Assembly (NCBI RefSeq): GCF_013347965.1 | Contig: NZ_CP048810.1 | Span: forward strand, 4,711,501 to 4,775,500 | Direction: 5' to 3' | Origin: Pseudomonas bijieensis | GTDB lineage: Bacteria; Pseudomonadota; Gammaproteobacteria; Pseudomonadales; Pseudomonadaceae | DNA: 64,000 nt | Shown here: in pieces, positions 42,972 to 51,334 of the stretch | How positions within the stretch are numbered: the stretch's first letter is position 1 | How the letters are laid out: every line of letters starts with the position of its first letter | The notes under the pieces: model-generated | What the model was told of the DNA's origin: nothing | Seen by the model: only the letters and a program-made list of their open reading frames with translations | The model's database searches: none | Translations under genes and position numbers: made by a program

Positions 42972-43547
42972 TTACTGCTGGGCAGTTGCGGTCTCGACCC
43001 GTTCGCAGAATTCAGGGTAGAAACCTTTGGCGCTAGGGCCTTGGCAATAGTTCTGCGCTTGGGCCAGGGCATCGCCGCTGAATTTCAGGTTGCGGGGCAT
43101 GCTGGCAAAAGTGACGTAGCCATCCTGTTGCGTCTTGATCGCGTCGAAGCCCGGCATGTCATAGACCAGTTCCACGTCATCATCGGTCAGCAGTCGCGCC
43201 TTGACCGTCACTTGCGTGTATTGCTTGCCCCCTGGTGCGCCATTGAGCGCTGCCAGGCCGTGGCCGACAACGCGCAGCATGTGCGGGACCCAGGGCTCGC
43301 AGTCCTCCGCGCAAGCGCCTGGACGGTAAAGCACGGTCAGCGCTTGTTGATCGCGGCTTACCTCGGTCAGGGCCGGGTCAGAGCGCTTGATGCGGTGTTC
43401 GATGGTCAGCCAGGTCTTCTGCTCTTCACTCGTGCCATCGGCCAGTTCCGGGTTCAGCGGGCCGCGCTGGCATTCGTTGACACCCAGGGCGATGAGCATG
43501 CCGGTCAGGATGACCGCGAGGGTGGCGCCGCCGACTTTCACGTTCAT
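42972..43547 (-). CDS. Hypothetical single-span membrane protein
   Basis: A 191-residue protein anchored by an N-terminal helix (VGGATLAVILTGMLIALGV) with the rest probably periplasmic. It contains Cys residues in a GACAEDCEPW pair and near the C-terminus (NYCQG, FCERVE). I do not recognise a family. The start at the ATG at 43547 puts the hydrophobic helix at the N-terminus; longer in-frame extensions look unlikely. It lies 105 bp downstream of another small exported protein on the same strand, probably co-transcribed. Confidence 0.65.
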   Translation of the reverse strand: MNVKVGGATLAVILTGMLIALGVNECQRGPLNPELADGTSEEQKTWLTIEHRIKRSDPALTEVSRDQQALTVLYRPGACAEDCEPWVPHMLRVVGHGLAALNGAPGGKQYTQVTVKARLLTDDDVELVYDMPGFDAIKTQQDGYVTFASMPRNLKFSGDALAQAQNYCQGPSAKGFYPEFCERVETATAQQ

Positions 43548-43652
43548 GGGCAAACTCTGCTGGAGGAAGCCGCACTGTACGGTAATGGTGCAGGTGAGGG
43601 CAGTGGGCTGTGAGCGGCGGTGCTGGAACAGTGACGCGGTTACCATTGCCGA

Positions 43653-44075
43653 TCAATAGATCAAGTTGAAGTAGTCGCCGTCCATCAGCCTGCACATTCG
43701 GGTATCCGGGCTTTCGCAGCGATTGCTCATCCACTTTGAAAAAGCCGGTTCCAGGATTTGTTGATCGTCCAACTTCAGATTGATCGCCCCGTATCTGCAC
43801 GTGATGGTCGCACGGGGGGCTGTCTGTTCGTCCCCATCGTCCTCATGAATAACGTATTCGGCACCTTCGAACTGCAACGAGGTCGGGTCGACCACCTCCA
43901 CCAGGCTTTCGCTTTTCCATTCACGCTCTTCCCGCTCCCCGACGGTGTAAACGTCTTCCAGCGATTCAATATCCCTGTGAATGTCAGTGACGGCGGGGCA
44001 TGTTATTTCACCGGCATGGACGTGGCCGATGATCAGCAAAAGCAAGACCGCGCCTCCAGCCAGTATTTTTTTCAT
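43653..44075 (-). CDS. Small exported protein, DUF3757-like
   Basis: A 140-residue precursor with a Sec signal peptide (MKKILAGGAVLLLLIIGHVHA) and mature start GEITCPAVTDI. It has an acidic middle and four cysteines that could form two disulphides (CPAV, CRYGA, RCESP, MCRLM). The pattern resembles DUF3757 secreted proteins, but I am not certain. The 15-bp word shared with the csp promoter is 52 bp upstream of its ATG. Confidence 0.6.
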   Translation of the reverse strand: MKKILAGGAVLLLLIIGHVHAGEITCPAVTDIHRDIESLEDVYTVGEREEREWKSESLVEVVDPTSLQFEGAEYVIHEDDGDEQTAPRATITCRYGAINLKLDDQQILEPAFSKWMSNRCESPDTRMCRLMDGDYFNLIY

Positions 44076-44126
44076 GTGCCAGGCTCCAGGGCTCAGTTCA
44101 ACGATTCACGGCTTCGGTCGGGCGGG

Positions 44127-44141
44127 CTACTGTCAATGTTG
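44127..44141 (-). promoter_or_regulatory. Second copy of the CAACATTGACAGTAG word
   Basis: Exact 15-base match, minus strand, to the csp palindrome half, placed where a -35 region of the 44075 gene could lie. CTGTCA repeats 7 bp away, so the inverted half is only partly kept. Confidence 0.55.
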
Positions 44142-44330
44142 GCTGTCATTTATGTCAATTTAGAACTGTGTATGGATATTTGGTAACTTTTAGCTATATA
44201 AAAAGACGCGGTTTTCGGTAAATCAGACGTTTCTGACGACCACTGAGGATTTTTCTGTAATGGCTATCGGCCATTCATGTAATACGTTTAGGAACAATCG
44301 CCGTCCGCGCAAGTCCAACGCACGCTTCAC

Positions 44331-44354
44331 GCCGCTCTTTAAGAGCGGCTTTTT
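44331..44354 (+). terminator. Intrinsic terminator inside the DUF2780 gene leader
   Basis: GCCGCTC, loop, GAGCGGC, then five T, ending 23 bp before the gene start. No plus-strand gene lies upstream for 1.9 kb, so it would end a leader or small RNA. Spacer 44076-44376 otherwise shows only the operator word and an AT-rich TATATAAAAAG at 44194. Confidence 0.7.
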
Positions 44355-44376
44355 CATGCTCAAGAGGATGTCCCGG

Positions 44377-44952
44377 ATGAAGGTTTCACGCGGTTTTGCA
44401 CTGTCTTGCCTGTTGACACTGGCCGCCAGCCCGGCTTTCGCGCAGTTCAGCCTCAGCGATGCGGCTAATGTGATGTCGGCGATGCAGGGCAACTCAGGTG
44501 AGAAGGACGGCGCCGTGGCCGCTGCACCGAAAGCCGCCGGGTTGCTCAATACCCTGGGCTCGGACCTCAAGATCACCCCGGAACAGGCCATCGGCGGTGC
44601 CGGTGCGATGCTGGGGCTGGCGAAGAACCGGCTAAGCGAACCGCAGTTCTCGGAATTGAGCAAAAGCGTGCCAGGTCTCGATCAGATCGCCGGCAACAGC
44701 GCCATCGGCGGGCTCAACGGCCTGGGCGGCTTGCTCGGTGGCGGATCGGACAAAAACGCCTTGCTCGACGGGCTGCTGGGTAACGTCAAGGACACCAATG
44801 ACTTGAATAACGCCTTCAGCGCGCTGGGCATGGACAGCGGCATGATCGGGCAGTTTGCCCCGGTCATCCTGCAGTACCTTGGCCAGCAGGGGGTGGGTAG
44901 TTCGTTGTTGCAGAATCTGGGAGGTATTTGGGGGGCTGGCAGTGGCGTCTGA
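44377..44952 (+). CDS. DUF2780 exported protein
   Basis: A 191-residue precursor with a signal peptide (VSRGFALSCLLTLAASPAFA) and a mature domain rich in Gly/Leu (LGSDLKITPEQAIGGAGAMLGLAKNRL, IGGLNGLGGLLGGGSD), as in the DUF2780/VcgC-VcgE family of unknown function. I took the ATG at 44377, nine bases after AAGAGG; two upstream in-frame ATGs fall at or inside the terminator hairpin. The stop abuts that of the convergent acyltransferase (TGATCA at 44950-44955), so the two transcripts may overlap tail to tail. Confidence 0.75.
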   Translation: MKVSRGFALSCLLTLAASPAFAQFSLSDAANVMSAMQGNSGEKDGAVAAAPKAAGLLNTLGSDLKITPEQAIGGAGAMLGLAKNRLSEPQFSELSKSVPGLDQIAGNSAIGGLNGLGGLLGGGSDKNALLDGLLGNVKDTNDLNNAFSALGMDSGMIGQFAPVILQYLGQQGVGSSLLQNLGGIWGAGSGV

Positions 44953-45840
44953 TCAGGCGCGTTCGTTGCGCAAGGCAGCAATACGCCGATCCTTCTCCAT
45001 CCAGAGCTGATTAACCCAATCCTGAACAAACTGGCGAAACACCGGGTCGTTTTCGTAATCGCCCTGCCACAGCGCCGGGTCCAGTTCGCGGGTCTGGATG
45101 TCGATGATGACCCGGGGCACCGCGCCGCTGATCAAGTCCCAGAACCCGGGAATGCGCGCTTGCGGATAAACCACGGTCACGTCCAATACCGCGTCCAGTT
45201 GTTCACCCATGGCCGCCAGCACGAACGCCACGCCACCGGCCTTGGGCTTGAGCAGGTGGGTGAAGGGTGACTGTTGCTGTTGGCTTTTGGCGGCGGTGAA
45301 GCGCGTGCCTTCGAGGTAATTGACCACGGTGACCGGTTGGCGCTTGAACAGCTCGCAGGCGGCCTTGGTGATTTCCAGGTCCTTGCCGGTCAGTTCCGGG
45401 TTTTTCGCCAGGAACGCCTTGGTGTAGCGTTTCATGAAAGGGTAATCCAACGCCCACCAGGCCAGCCCCAGAAACGGCACCCAGATCAGCTCTTTCTTGA
45501 GAAAGAACTTGAAGAATGGCGTGCGTCGGTTGAGGGTCTGGACGAGGGCGGGGATGTCGACCCAGGATTGGTGATTGCTGATCACCAGGTAAGACGTGTC
45601 GCCGCGCAGGTCCGCGCCGCCACGGATGTCCCAGCGGGTGGGGATGCACAGGGCAAAGATCAGCTTGTCGATCTCGGCCCAGGTTTCGGCGATCCACATC
45701 ACCGCCCACGAGGCGTAGTCGCGAAAACGCCCGGACAGGACCAGTTTTAGCAGTGCGAACACCATCAACGGGCCGAACAGCACCAGGGTGTTGAGCAACA
45801 GCAGCAGGGTGACGAAACAGCCGGTGAGCAGGCGGCGCAT
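44953..45840 (-). CDS. Lysophospholipid acyltransferase (YihG-like)
   Basis: A 295-residue inner-membrane acyltransferase of the PlsC family. Two N-terminal hydrophobic segments (LLTGCFVTLLLLLNTLVLFGPL and following) precede the HX4D catalytic motif NHQSWVD and the second motif EGTRFT. It is closest in plan to YihG, which shapes acyl composition of phosphatidic acid. The C-terminal part is typical (WQGDYENDPVFRQFVQDWVNQLW). Start at 45840. Confidence 0.88.
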   Translation of the reverse strand: MRRLLTGCFVTLLLLLNTLVLFGPLMVFALLKLVLSGRFRDYASWAVMWIAETWAEIDKLIFALCIPTRWDIRGGADLRGDTSYLVISNHQSWVDIPALVQTLNRRTPFFKFFLKKELIWVPFLGLAWWALDYPFMKRYTKAFLAKNPELTGKDLEITKAACELFKRQPVTVVNYLEGTRFTAAKSQQQQSPFTHLLKPKAGGVAFVLAAMGEQLDAVLDVTVVYPQARIPGFWDLISGAVPRVIIDIQTRELDPALWQGDYENDPVFRQFVQDWVNQLWMEKDRRIAALRNERA

Positions 45841-45951
45841 AGATGACTCTTGCAAACGGGTGGGCGGGCCATGATAAGCAAGCTTCGGGCGGTAGGCCAA
45901 ATCGGTGTGGACGAAAGTTTCACTTGGGCTTGGCTAAACTGGGCTGGCTTT

Positions 45952-46088
45952 TTGTGGCGAGGGGATTCATCCCCGTTGGGTTGCGAAGCAACCCCAAAAC
46001 AGTCAACTCGAATAGCCAGGTGTACCGAGATGTCAGGCTCTCAGGGGGCGCTTCGCACCCCAGCGGGGATGAATCCCCTCGCCACAGA
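45952..46088. repeat. Long palindromic repeat, type GTGGCGAGGGGATTCATCCC
   Basis: Outer arms TTGTGGCGAGGGGATTCATC and its inverse; inner hairpins GGGTTGCGAAGCAACCC and GGGGCGCTTCGCACCCC. It fills most of the 355-bp divergent spacer 45841-46195. Confidence 0.85.
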
Positions 46089-46195
46089 GGTCGCGCTTGG
46101 CTGGCGTTTCTCTTAGCCATTGCTATCGAAATCAACCGAACGAATTCAGCAGCCACGGTCTAAAACCCCACTCCCACAATGGAAGCCCTAACTCC

Positions 46196-46702
46196 ATGAA
46201 GTCAGTCCTCGCCCTGTTTTCCCTGATAGCCCTTCCAGTGCTGGCCGCCGAGCCGACCCTGTACGGGCGCTATGAATACATCGCGTTGCCGGAAATCGGC
46301 GGCGAAGTGCTCAAGGCCAAGATGGACACCGGTGCGCTGACTGCCTCGCTGTCGGCCAAGGACATCGAGACCTTTACCCGCGACGGTGATGATTGGGTGC
46401 GATTCCGCCTGGCGACCAAGGATGCGAGCAACAAGGTCTACGAACACAAGATCGCCCGCATCAGCAAGATCAAGACCCGTTCCGAAGAAGATGAAGACGA
46501 CGACGAAAAAATCGCGCCAACCAAGCGCCCCGTGGTCGACCTGGAACTGTGCCTGGGCAACGTCAAGCGCACGGTGGAGGTCAACCTGACCGACCGCAGC
46601 AGCTTCAACTACCCATTGCTGATCGGCGCCAAGGCCCTGCGCGAGTTCGGCGCAGCGGTGAACCCGGCCCGCCGCTTCACCGCAGACAAGCCCGACTGCT
46701 GA
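46196..46702 (+). CDS. Retropepsin-like aspartic protease (RimB/zinc-protease family)
   Basis: A 168-residue precursor with a signal peptide (MKSVLALFSLIALPVLA) and a pepsin-like half-domain carrying the catalytic triplet MDTGALTAS, plus LLIGAKALREFG at the C-terminus. The family is annotated as ATP-dependent zinc protease; some cytoplasmic relatives act with RimK, but this one is exported. An acidic insertion (SEEDEDDDEKIAP) is notable. It lies 69 bp before creB, possibly in one transcript. Confidence 0.82.
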   Translation: MKSVLALFSLIALPVLAAEPTLYGRYEYIALPEIGGEVLKAKMDTGALTASLSAKDIETFTRDGDDWVRFRLATKDASNKVYEHKIARISKIKTRSEEDEDDDEKIAPTKRPVVDLELCLGNVKRTVEVNLTDRSSFNYPLLIGAKALREFGAAVNPARRFTADKPDC

Positions 46703-46771
46703 TTTCCCCGATTGACGTGCCCCGAGGCTTGGGGCACCGTTCCGGCAACTTTATTGCCGGGCTCGCAAGCC

Positions 46772-47452
46772 ATGCCTCATATCCTGATTGTCGAAGACGA
46801 AGCCGCCATTGCCGATACGCTGGTGTTTGCCCTGCAAGGGGAGGGGTTCGACACCACTTGGCTGAGCCTCGGCGCTGCCGCCCTCGAGCATCAGAAAAGC
46901 ACGCCGGCGGACCTGATCATCCTCGATGTGGGCCTGCCGGATATCAGCGGATTCGAGACTTGTAAAAATCTCAGACGTTTCAGCGACGTTCCAGTCATCT
47001 TTCTGACAGCCCGGGATGCTGAGATCGACCGGGTGGTGGGACTGGAAATCGGTGCCGACGATTATGTGGTCAAGCCTTTCAGCCCCCGCGAGGTGGCGGC
47101 CAGGGTCCGGGCGATCCTCAAGCGTGTGGCGCCGCGACCGCTGATGGAGCCGGGCATGGCGCTGTTCCAGGTCGATGCCGATCGCGTGCAAATCAGCTAT
47201 CGCGGCAAACCGCTGAACCTCACCCGCCATGAATTCCGCCTGCTCAACTGTCTGTTGGAACAACCTGAACGGGTCTTCAGCCGCGAACAACTGCTCGACG
47301 CCCTGGGCGTGGCCAGCGATGCCGGCTACGAGCGTAGCATCGACAGCCACATCAAGAGCGTGCGCGCCAAGTTGCGCCTGGTCCGGGCCGAGGCCGAACC
47401 GATCCAGACCCATCGAGGCCTGGGCTACAGCTACAGCCCGGGGCACAGCTGA
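46772..47452 (+). CDS. creB: Response regulator CreB
   Basis: A 226-residue OmpR-class regulator: receiver with the acidic pocket VEDEAA and phospho-Asp in LIILDVGLPD, Lys in VVKPFSPRE, then a winged-helix domain (LTRHEFRLLNCLLEQPERVFSREQLLDALG). With CreC and CreD it forms the creBCD set, linked in pseudomonads to beta-lactam response and metabolism. I chose the ATG at 46772. Its stop overlaps the creC start (TGATG). Confidence 0.9.
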   Translation: MPHILIVEDEAAIADTLVFALQGEGFDTTWLSLGAAALEHQKSTPADLIILDVGLPDISGFETCKNLRRFSDVPVIFLTARDAEIDRVVGLEIGADDYVVKPFSPREVAARVRAILKRVAPRPLMEPGMALFQVDADRVQISYRGKPLNLTRHEFRLLNCLLEQPERVFSREQLLDALGVASDAGYERSIDSHIKSVRAKLRLVRAEAEPIQTHRGLGYSYSPGHS

Positions 47453-48870
47453 TGTCTCTGGGGATCCGGATTTTCCTGGTGTATGTACTGTTTATCGCCC
47501 TGACCGGCTATTTCGTGCTCAACACGGTGATGGAGGAAATCCGCCCTGGCGTGCGCCAGTCCACTGAAGAAACCCTGGTGGACACGGCCAACCTGATGGC
47601 CGAGATCCTGCGGGACGACTTCAAGGCCGGTACCCTCAACCAGAATCGTTGGCCGCAATTGCTCAAGGCCTACGGCGAGCGCCAGCCGGCGGCGACGATC
47701 TGGGGCTTGCCGAAGAACCAGGTCAGCCACCGCATCTATGTCACCGATGCCAAGGGCATCGTGGTGCTCGACTCCAGCGGCGTGGCGGTGGGCCAGGATT
47801 ATTCGCGCTGGAACGATGTCTACCTGACTCTGCGCGGCCACTACGGCGCCCGTTCGAGCCGCAGCGATCCGGATGACCCCACGTCTTCGGTGATGCATGT
47901 CGGTGCGCCGATCCGCGACAACGGCCGGATCATCGGTGTCGTCACGGTCGCCAAGCCCAACAGTTCATTGCAGCCTTATGTCGATCGCACCGAGCGGCGA
48001 CTGTTGGCGTATGGCGCCGGGTTGGTGGCCCTGGGTCTGTTGCTGGGCGGCTTGCTGTCCTGGTGGCTCAGCGCGGCGCTGCGACGGTTGACGGCCTATG
48101 CCCAGGCGGTCAGCCAGGGGCGTCGGGTGGAAGTGCCGCATTATCGCGGCGGCGAGTTCGAGCAACTGGCGGGCGCCGTGGAACACATGCGTACCCAGCT
48201 CGAAGGCAAGGCTTACGTCGAGCGTTACGTGCATACCCTGACCCACGAGCTCAAGAGTCCGCTGGCGGCGATTCGCGGTGCCGCCGAGCTGCTGCAAAGC
48301 GATATGCCTGCCGCCCAGCACCAACGCTTTGTCAGTAACATCGGCACCGAAAGCGTGCGCATGCAGCAGTTGATCGAACGGCTGCTGAACCTGGCCCAGA
48401 TCGAGCAGCGCCAGGGGCTGGAAGAAGAAGTCGCGGTGCCGCTGGCGGCGTTGATGGATGAGTTGCTGGAAGCGCGCGGCGGCTGGATCGAAAGTCGCCA
48501 GTTGAGCGTTGAACAGCGCATTGCGGCCGATCTGGCGTTGACCGGCGAGCCGTTCCTGTTGCGCCAGGCCTTGGGCAATTTGCTGGAAAACGCCTTGGAC
48601 TTCACTCCCGTCAACGGTCTGCTACGCATCAGCGCCGAGCGCAGCGGCAATCGTGTCGAGATTCGCCTGTTCAATCAGGCCGCACCGATTCCCGACTATG
48701 CGCTGCCACGCTTGAGCGAGCGCTTTTACTCCCTGCCGCGGCCGGACAGCGGTCGCAAGAGCACCGGCCTGGGGCTCAACTTCGTGGAGGAGGTGGTGCA
48801 GTTGCATGGAGGGGCATTCAGTATTGGCAATGTCGAGGGTGGTGTTGAGGTGGTGTTGCGGTTGCCCTGA
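47452..48870 (+). CDS. creC: Sensor histidine kinase CreC
   Basis: A 472-residue membrane kinase. TM1 lies at residues 5-25 and a periplasmic sensor of about 155 residues includes VYVTDAKGIVVLDSSG. TM2 (LAYGAGLVALGLLLGGLLSWWLS), a HAMP and the H-box THELKSPLAAIRGAAELL follow, then the ATPase N and G boxes (NLLENALDFTPVNG, KSTGLGLNFVEE). It is translationally coupled to creB and phosphorylates it. Confidence 0.9.
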   Translation: MSLGIRIFLVYVLFIALTGYFVLNTVMEEIRPGVRQSTEETLVDTANLMAEILRDDFKAGTLNQNRWPQLLKAYGERQPAATIWGLPKNQVSHRIYVTDAKGIVVLDSSGVAVGQDYSRWNDVYLTLRGHYGARSSRSDPDDPTSSVMHVGAPIRDNGRIIGVVTVAKPNSSLQPYVDRTERRLLAYGAGLVALGLLLGGLLSWWLSAALRRLTAYAQAVSQGRRVEVPHYRGGEFEQLAGAVEHMRTQLEGKAYVERYVHTLTHELKSPLAAIRGAAELLQSDMPAAQHQRFVSNIGTESVRMQQLIERLLNLAQIEQRQGLEEEVAVPLAALMDELLEARGGWIESRQLSVEQRIAADLALTGEPFLLRQALGNLLENALDFTPVNGLLRISAERSGNRVEIRLFNQAAPIPDYALPRLSERFYSLPRPDSGRKSTGLGLNFVEEVVQLHGGAFSIGNVEGGVEVVLRLP

Positions 48871-48884
48871 AACCGAGGCGTGGC

Positions 48885-48950
48885 CTTCGCGAGCAAGCCC
48901 GCTCCCACAGGTTCAGTGCAGTCCTTGTGGGAGCGGGCTTGCTCGCGAAG
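48885..48950. repeat. Short REPIN palindrome
   Basis: CTTCGCGAGCAAGCCCGCTC and its exact inverse with only about 12 bp between them: the shortest spacing of this family in the window. Confidence 0.8.
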
Positions 48951-49016
48951 GGGGCCGTCCAGTCTCCACACAATCTCCATAATCTCTCCATAAGCCCAGC
49001 ACACAACCACCCCAGA

Positions 49017-49041
49017 CTCTCCCTCATTCGAACAGGGAGAG
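49017..49041 (+). promoter_or_regulatory. Hairpin covering the creD ribosome site
   Basis: CTCTCCCT (49017-49024) pairs with AGGGAGAG (49034-49041), the ribosome site six bases before the creD ATG. Folding would hide it. Upstream, CTCCATAA occurs twice 11-12 bp apart (48975-48992). Confidence 0.55.
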
Positions 49042-49047
49042 CCCCAC

Positions 49048-50421
49048 ATGAACCGCAGCCTCGCCATAAAACTGGGCATGATTGCCCTACTGATTCTTTT
49101 GCTGATGATCCCGCTGTTGATGATCAACGGCCTCATCGACGAGCGCCAGGAGCTGCGCGACGGTGTGTTGCAGGATATCGCCCGCAGTTCCAGCTACAGC
49201 CAGCAACTGATCGGGCCGATGATCGTGGTGCCGTTTCGCAAGAGCGTGAAAGTCTGGAACACCAACGAGAAAACCGGCGTGCGTTTTCTGGAAACCGTCG
49301 AGCGGGCGGGCGAGTTGTATTTTTTGCCCGAAGAGTTCGAGCTCGACGGCCAGGTCCGCACTGAAACCCGTGCCCGGGGGATCTACGAAGCGCGGTTGTT
49401 CCACGCCGATAACCGGATCGATGGCCGTTTCAAGGTGCCGGAGCGCTACGGTATCGCCGCCAAGGACTTTGCCGATTACCGTTTCGATGAACCGTACCTG
49501 AGCGTGGGGATCAGCGATATTCGTGGCATCGAGAACGCGCTGACCCTGACGCTGAACCAGCAGACCGTCGACTTCCTGCCCGGTTCTCGGCTCGGCTGGC
49601 TGGGGCAGGGGGTGCATGTGCCGCTGCCGATGATCACCGCCCAGGGTGGCCCCGAGCTGACCTTCGGTTTTGACCTGCGCCTTCAAGGCACTGGCGAGTT
49701 CCAGGTCCTGCCAGTGGGCAAGTCCACCAAGGTGCACCTGTCGGCCGACTGGCCCCATCCAAGCTTTATCGGCAACTACCTGCCGGTCAATCGTGAGATC
49801 AATGAGCAGGGCTTCAGCGCTGACTGGCAGACGTCGTTTTTCTCCACCAACCTCCTGGAAACATTGCAAGCCTGCGAACCCAGCGATAGTTGCGAAGCGT
49901 TCCGCAGTCGCGCCTTCGGCGTGAGCTTCATCGACCCAGTGGACCAGTACCTCAAGAGCGACCGGGCAATCAAATATGCGCTGCTGTTCATCGCCCTGAC
50001 ATTCGCCGGCTTCTTCCTTTTCGAAGTGCTCAAGAGCCTGGCGGTGCACCCGGTCCAGTACGCTTTGGTGGGTGTGGCGCTGGCGTTCTTTTACCTGTTG
50101 CTGTTGTCGCTGTCGGAGCACATCGGCTTCACCCTGGCGTACCTGGTGTCGGCCAGTGCCTGTGTGGTGCTGATCGGGTTTTATGTCTGCCATGTGCTGC
50201 GTAGCGTGAGCCACGGCCTGGGGTTTTCGGTGGGGCTGGCAGGGTTGTACGGCTTGCTCTATGGCTTGTTGAGCGCCGAGGACTATGCGCTGTTGATGGG
50301 GTCGCTGTTGCTGTTCGGCCTGTTGGGCGTATTCATGGTGTTGACCCGTAAGCTGGATTGGTACGGGGTTGGGTCGAAGTCGGTCGCTGCCATGAGCTTT
50401 GACTTGGGAGAGGTGAAATGA
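49048..50421 (+). CDS. creD: Inner-membrane protein CreD
   Basis: A 457-residue CreD family protein: an N-terminal helix (IALLILLLMIPLLMINGLI), a periplasmic domain of about 270 residues, and five or six C-terminal helices from residue 310 on. The N-terminal DERQELRDGVLQDIARSSSYSQQLIGP segment is diagnostic. CreD is the effector of CreBC in pseudomonads, affecting biofilm and drug response. The E. coli cre-tag (TTCAC repeats) is not seen upstream, where instead a hairpin hides the ribosome site. Confidence 0.9.
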   Translation: MNRSLAIKLGMIALLILLLMIPLLMINGLIDERQELRDGVLQDIARSSSYSQQLIGPMIVVPFRKSVKVWNTNEKTGVRFLETVERAGELYFLPEEFELDGQVRTETRARGIYEARLFHADNRIDGRFKVPERYGIAAKDFADYRFDEPYLSVGISDIRGIENALTLTLNQQTVDFLPGSRLGWLGQGVHVPLPMITAQGGPELTFGFDLRLQGTGEFQVLPVGKSTKVHLSADWPHPSFIGNYLPVNREINEQGFSADWQTSFFSTNLLETLQACEPSDSCEAFRSRAFGVSFIDPVDQYLKSDRAIKYALLFIALTFAGFFLFEVLKSLAVHPVQYALVGVALAFFYLLLLSLSEHIGFTLAYLVSASACVVLIGFYVCHVLRSVSHGLGFSVGLAGLYGLLYGLLSAEDYALLMGSLLLFGLLGVFMVLTRKLDWYGVGSKSVAAMSFDLGEVK

Positions 50422-50512
50422 GCCGGTCGTTGGGGTTGCGTGAGGACCGGCAATTACGAGAGGTGTTGGTGATGCGGATTGCCGGGTTGTTTCCTGTGGA
50501 TCCGGTGCGCTG

Positions 50513-50581
50513 CCATCGCGAGCAGGCTCGCTCCCACAAAGGGCGACACGATCAAGTGTGGGAGCGAGCCTGCTCGCGATG
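50513..50581. repeat. REPIN palindrome, type GCGAGCAGGCTCGCTCCCAC
   Basis: ATCGCGAGCAGGCTCGCTCC / GTGGGAGCGAGCCTGCTCGC, closely spaced, between creD and the GST gene. Confidence 0.85.
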
Positions 50582-50604
50582 AGGGCGGAACGGTCAATGC
50601 AAAT

Positions 50605-51234
50605 CTAAACCCTGGGCACCGTCTCGAGCATCGAAGGCCGCAAGCTCACTTCGGCGAACCATGCCGCCAGCTGCGGATTGGCCTTGCGCCATTCCAGGTC
50701 CGGATGGCGCAGGTCCAGGTAGCCCAGGGCGCAGGCCACGCTGATGGAGGCCACGTCGAAATGGCAGGCCAGTTCGGCAATCGCCTCGGCTTCGAGCAGG
50801 CCCAGGGCCCGGCGAATCTTGTCCCGCTGCGCATCGAGCCATTCGTCCCAGTGTTTTTCCGCAGGACGCAGGGCGGTTTCGTAGCGGATCATCACCGCTG
50901 CATCCATGACTCCATCGGCCAGGGAGGCCAGGGTCAGGCGCCGCCAGCGGGCGGCTCCGTCCCGGGGAATCAACGGGTTGCCGACGTGCTGATGGTCGAG
51001 GTAGTCGAGGATGACGCGGCTGTCATGGATCACGCTGCCGTTGGCCAGGCGCAAGGCCGGGATCTTGCTCAATGGGTTGTCATCGATCAGGGCCCGGTCC
51101 GGCTTGACCGGCGTGAGCTGGCTGAGTTGCAACGCCACGCGGTCTTGCTGGCCGGTTTCGTGCAGTAGCACCAGGACCTTGCGAACGAAGGGTGAAGCGG
51201 GGTTGTGGAACAACGTCATGCTGGGGGTGGACAT
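50605..51234 (-). CDS. Glutathione S-transferase family protein
   Basis: A 209-residue soluble GST: thioredoxin-fold N-terminus with TLFHNPASPFVRKVLVLLHE (Ser in SPF as candidate catalytic residue), NPLSKIPAL with the cis-Pro, and HDSRVILDYLDH for glutathione binding; an all-helical C-terminal domain follows (NPQLAAWFAEVSLRPSM). The substrate is unknown. The ATG at 51234 has a weak site; the ATG at 51219 (MTLFHNP) is a possible start. Confidence 0.88.
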   Translation of the reverse strand: MSTPSMTLFHNPASPFVRKVLVLLHETGQQDRVALQLSQLTPVKPDRALIDDNPLSKIPALRLANGSVIHDSRVILDYLDHQHVGNPLIPRDGAARWRRLTLASLADGVMDAAVMIRYETALRPAEKHWDEWLDAQRDKIRRALGLLEAEAIAELACHFDVASISVACALGYLDLRHPDLEWRKANPQLAAWFAEVSLRPSMLETVPRV

Positions 51235-51334
51235 GGCAGTGTCTCGATCAGTGGGACTTGTTGCGCAGCATAGCGCGTCCAGCCGCGCACAAGGCAGGCG
51301 CGACCCGGGCGAAGAGGCTCAGTCGCGCCATGCA

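Noticed and set aside
50418..50582. A 54-codon frame overlapping the creD stop (ATGA)
   Set aside because: More than a third of it is translated REPIN sequence and it has no family resemblance. The overlap is probably chance.
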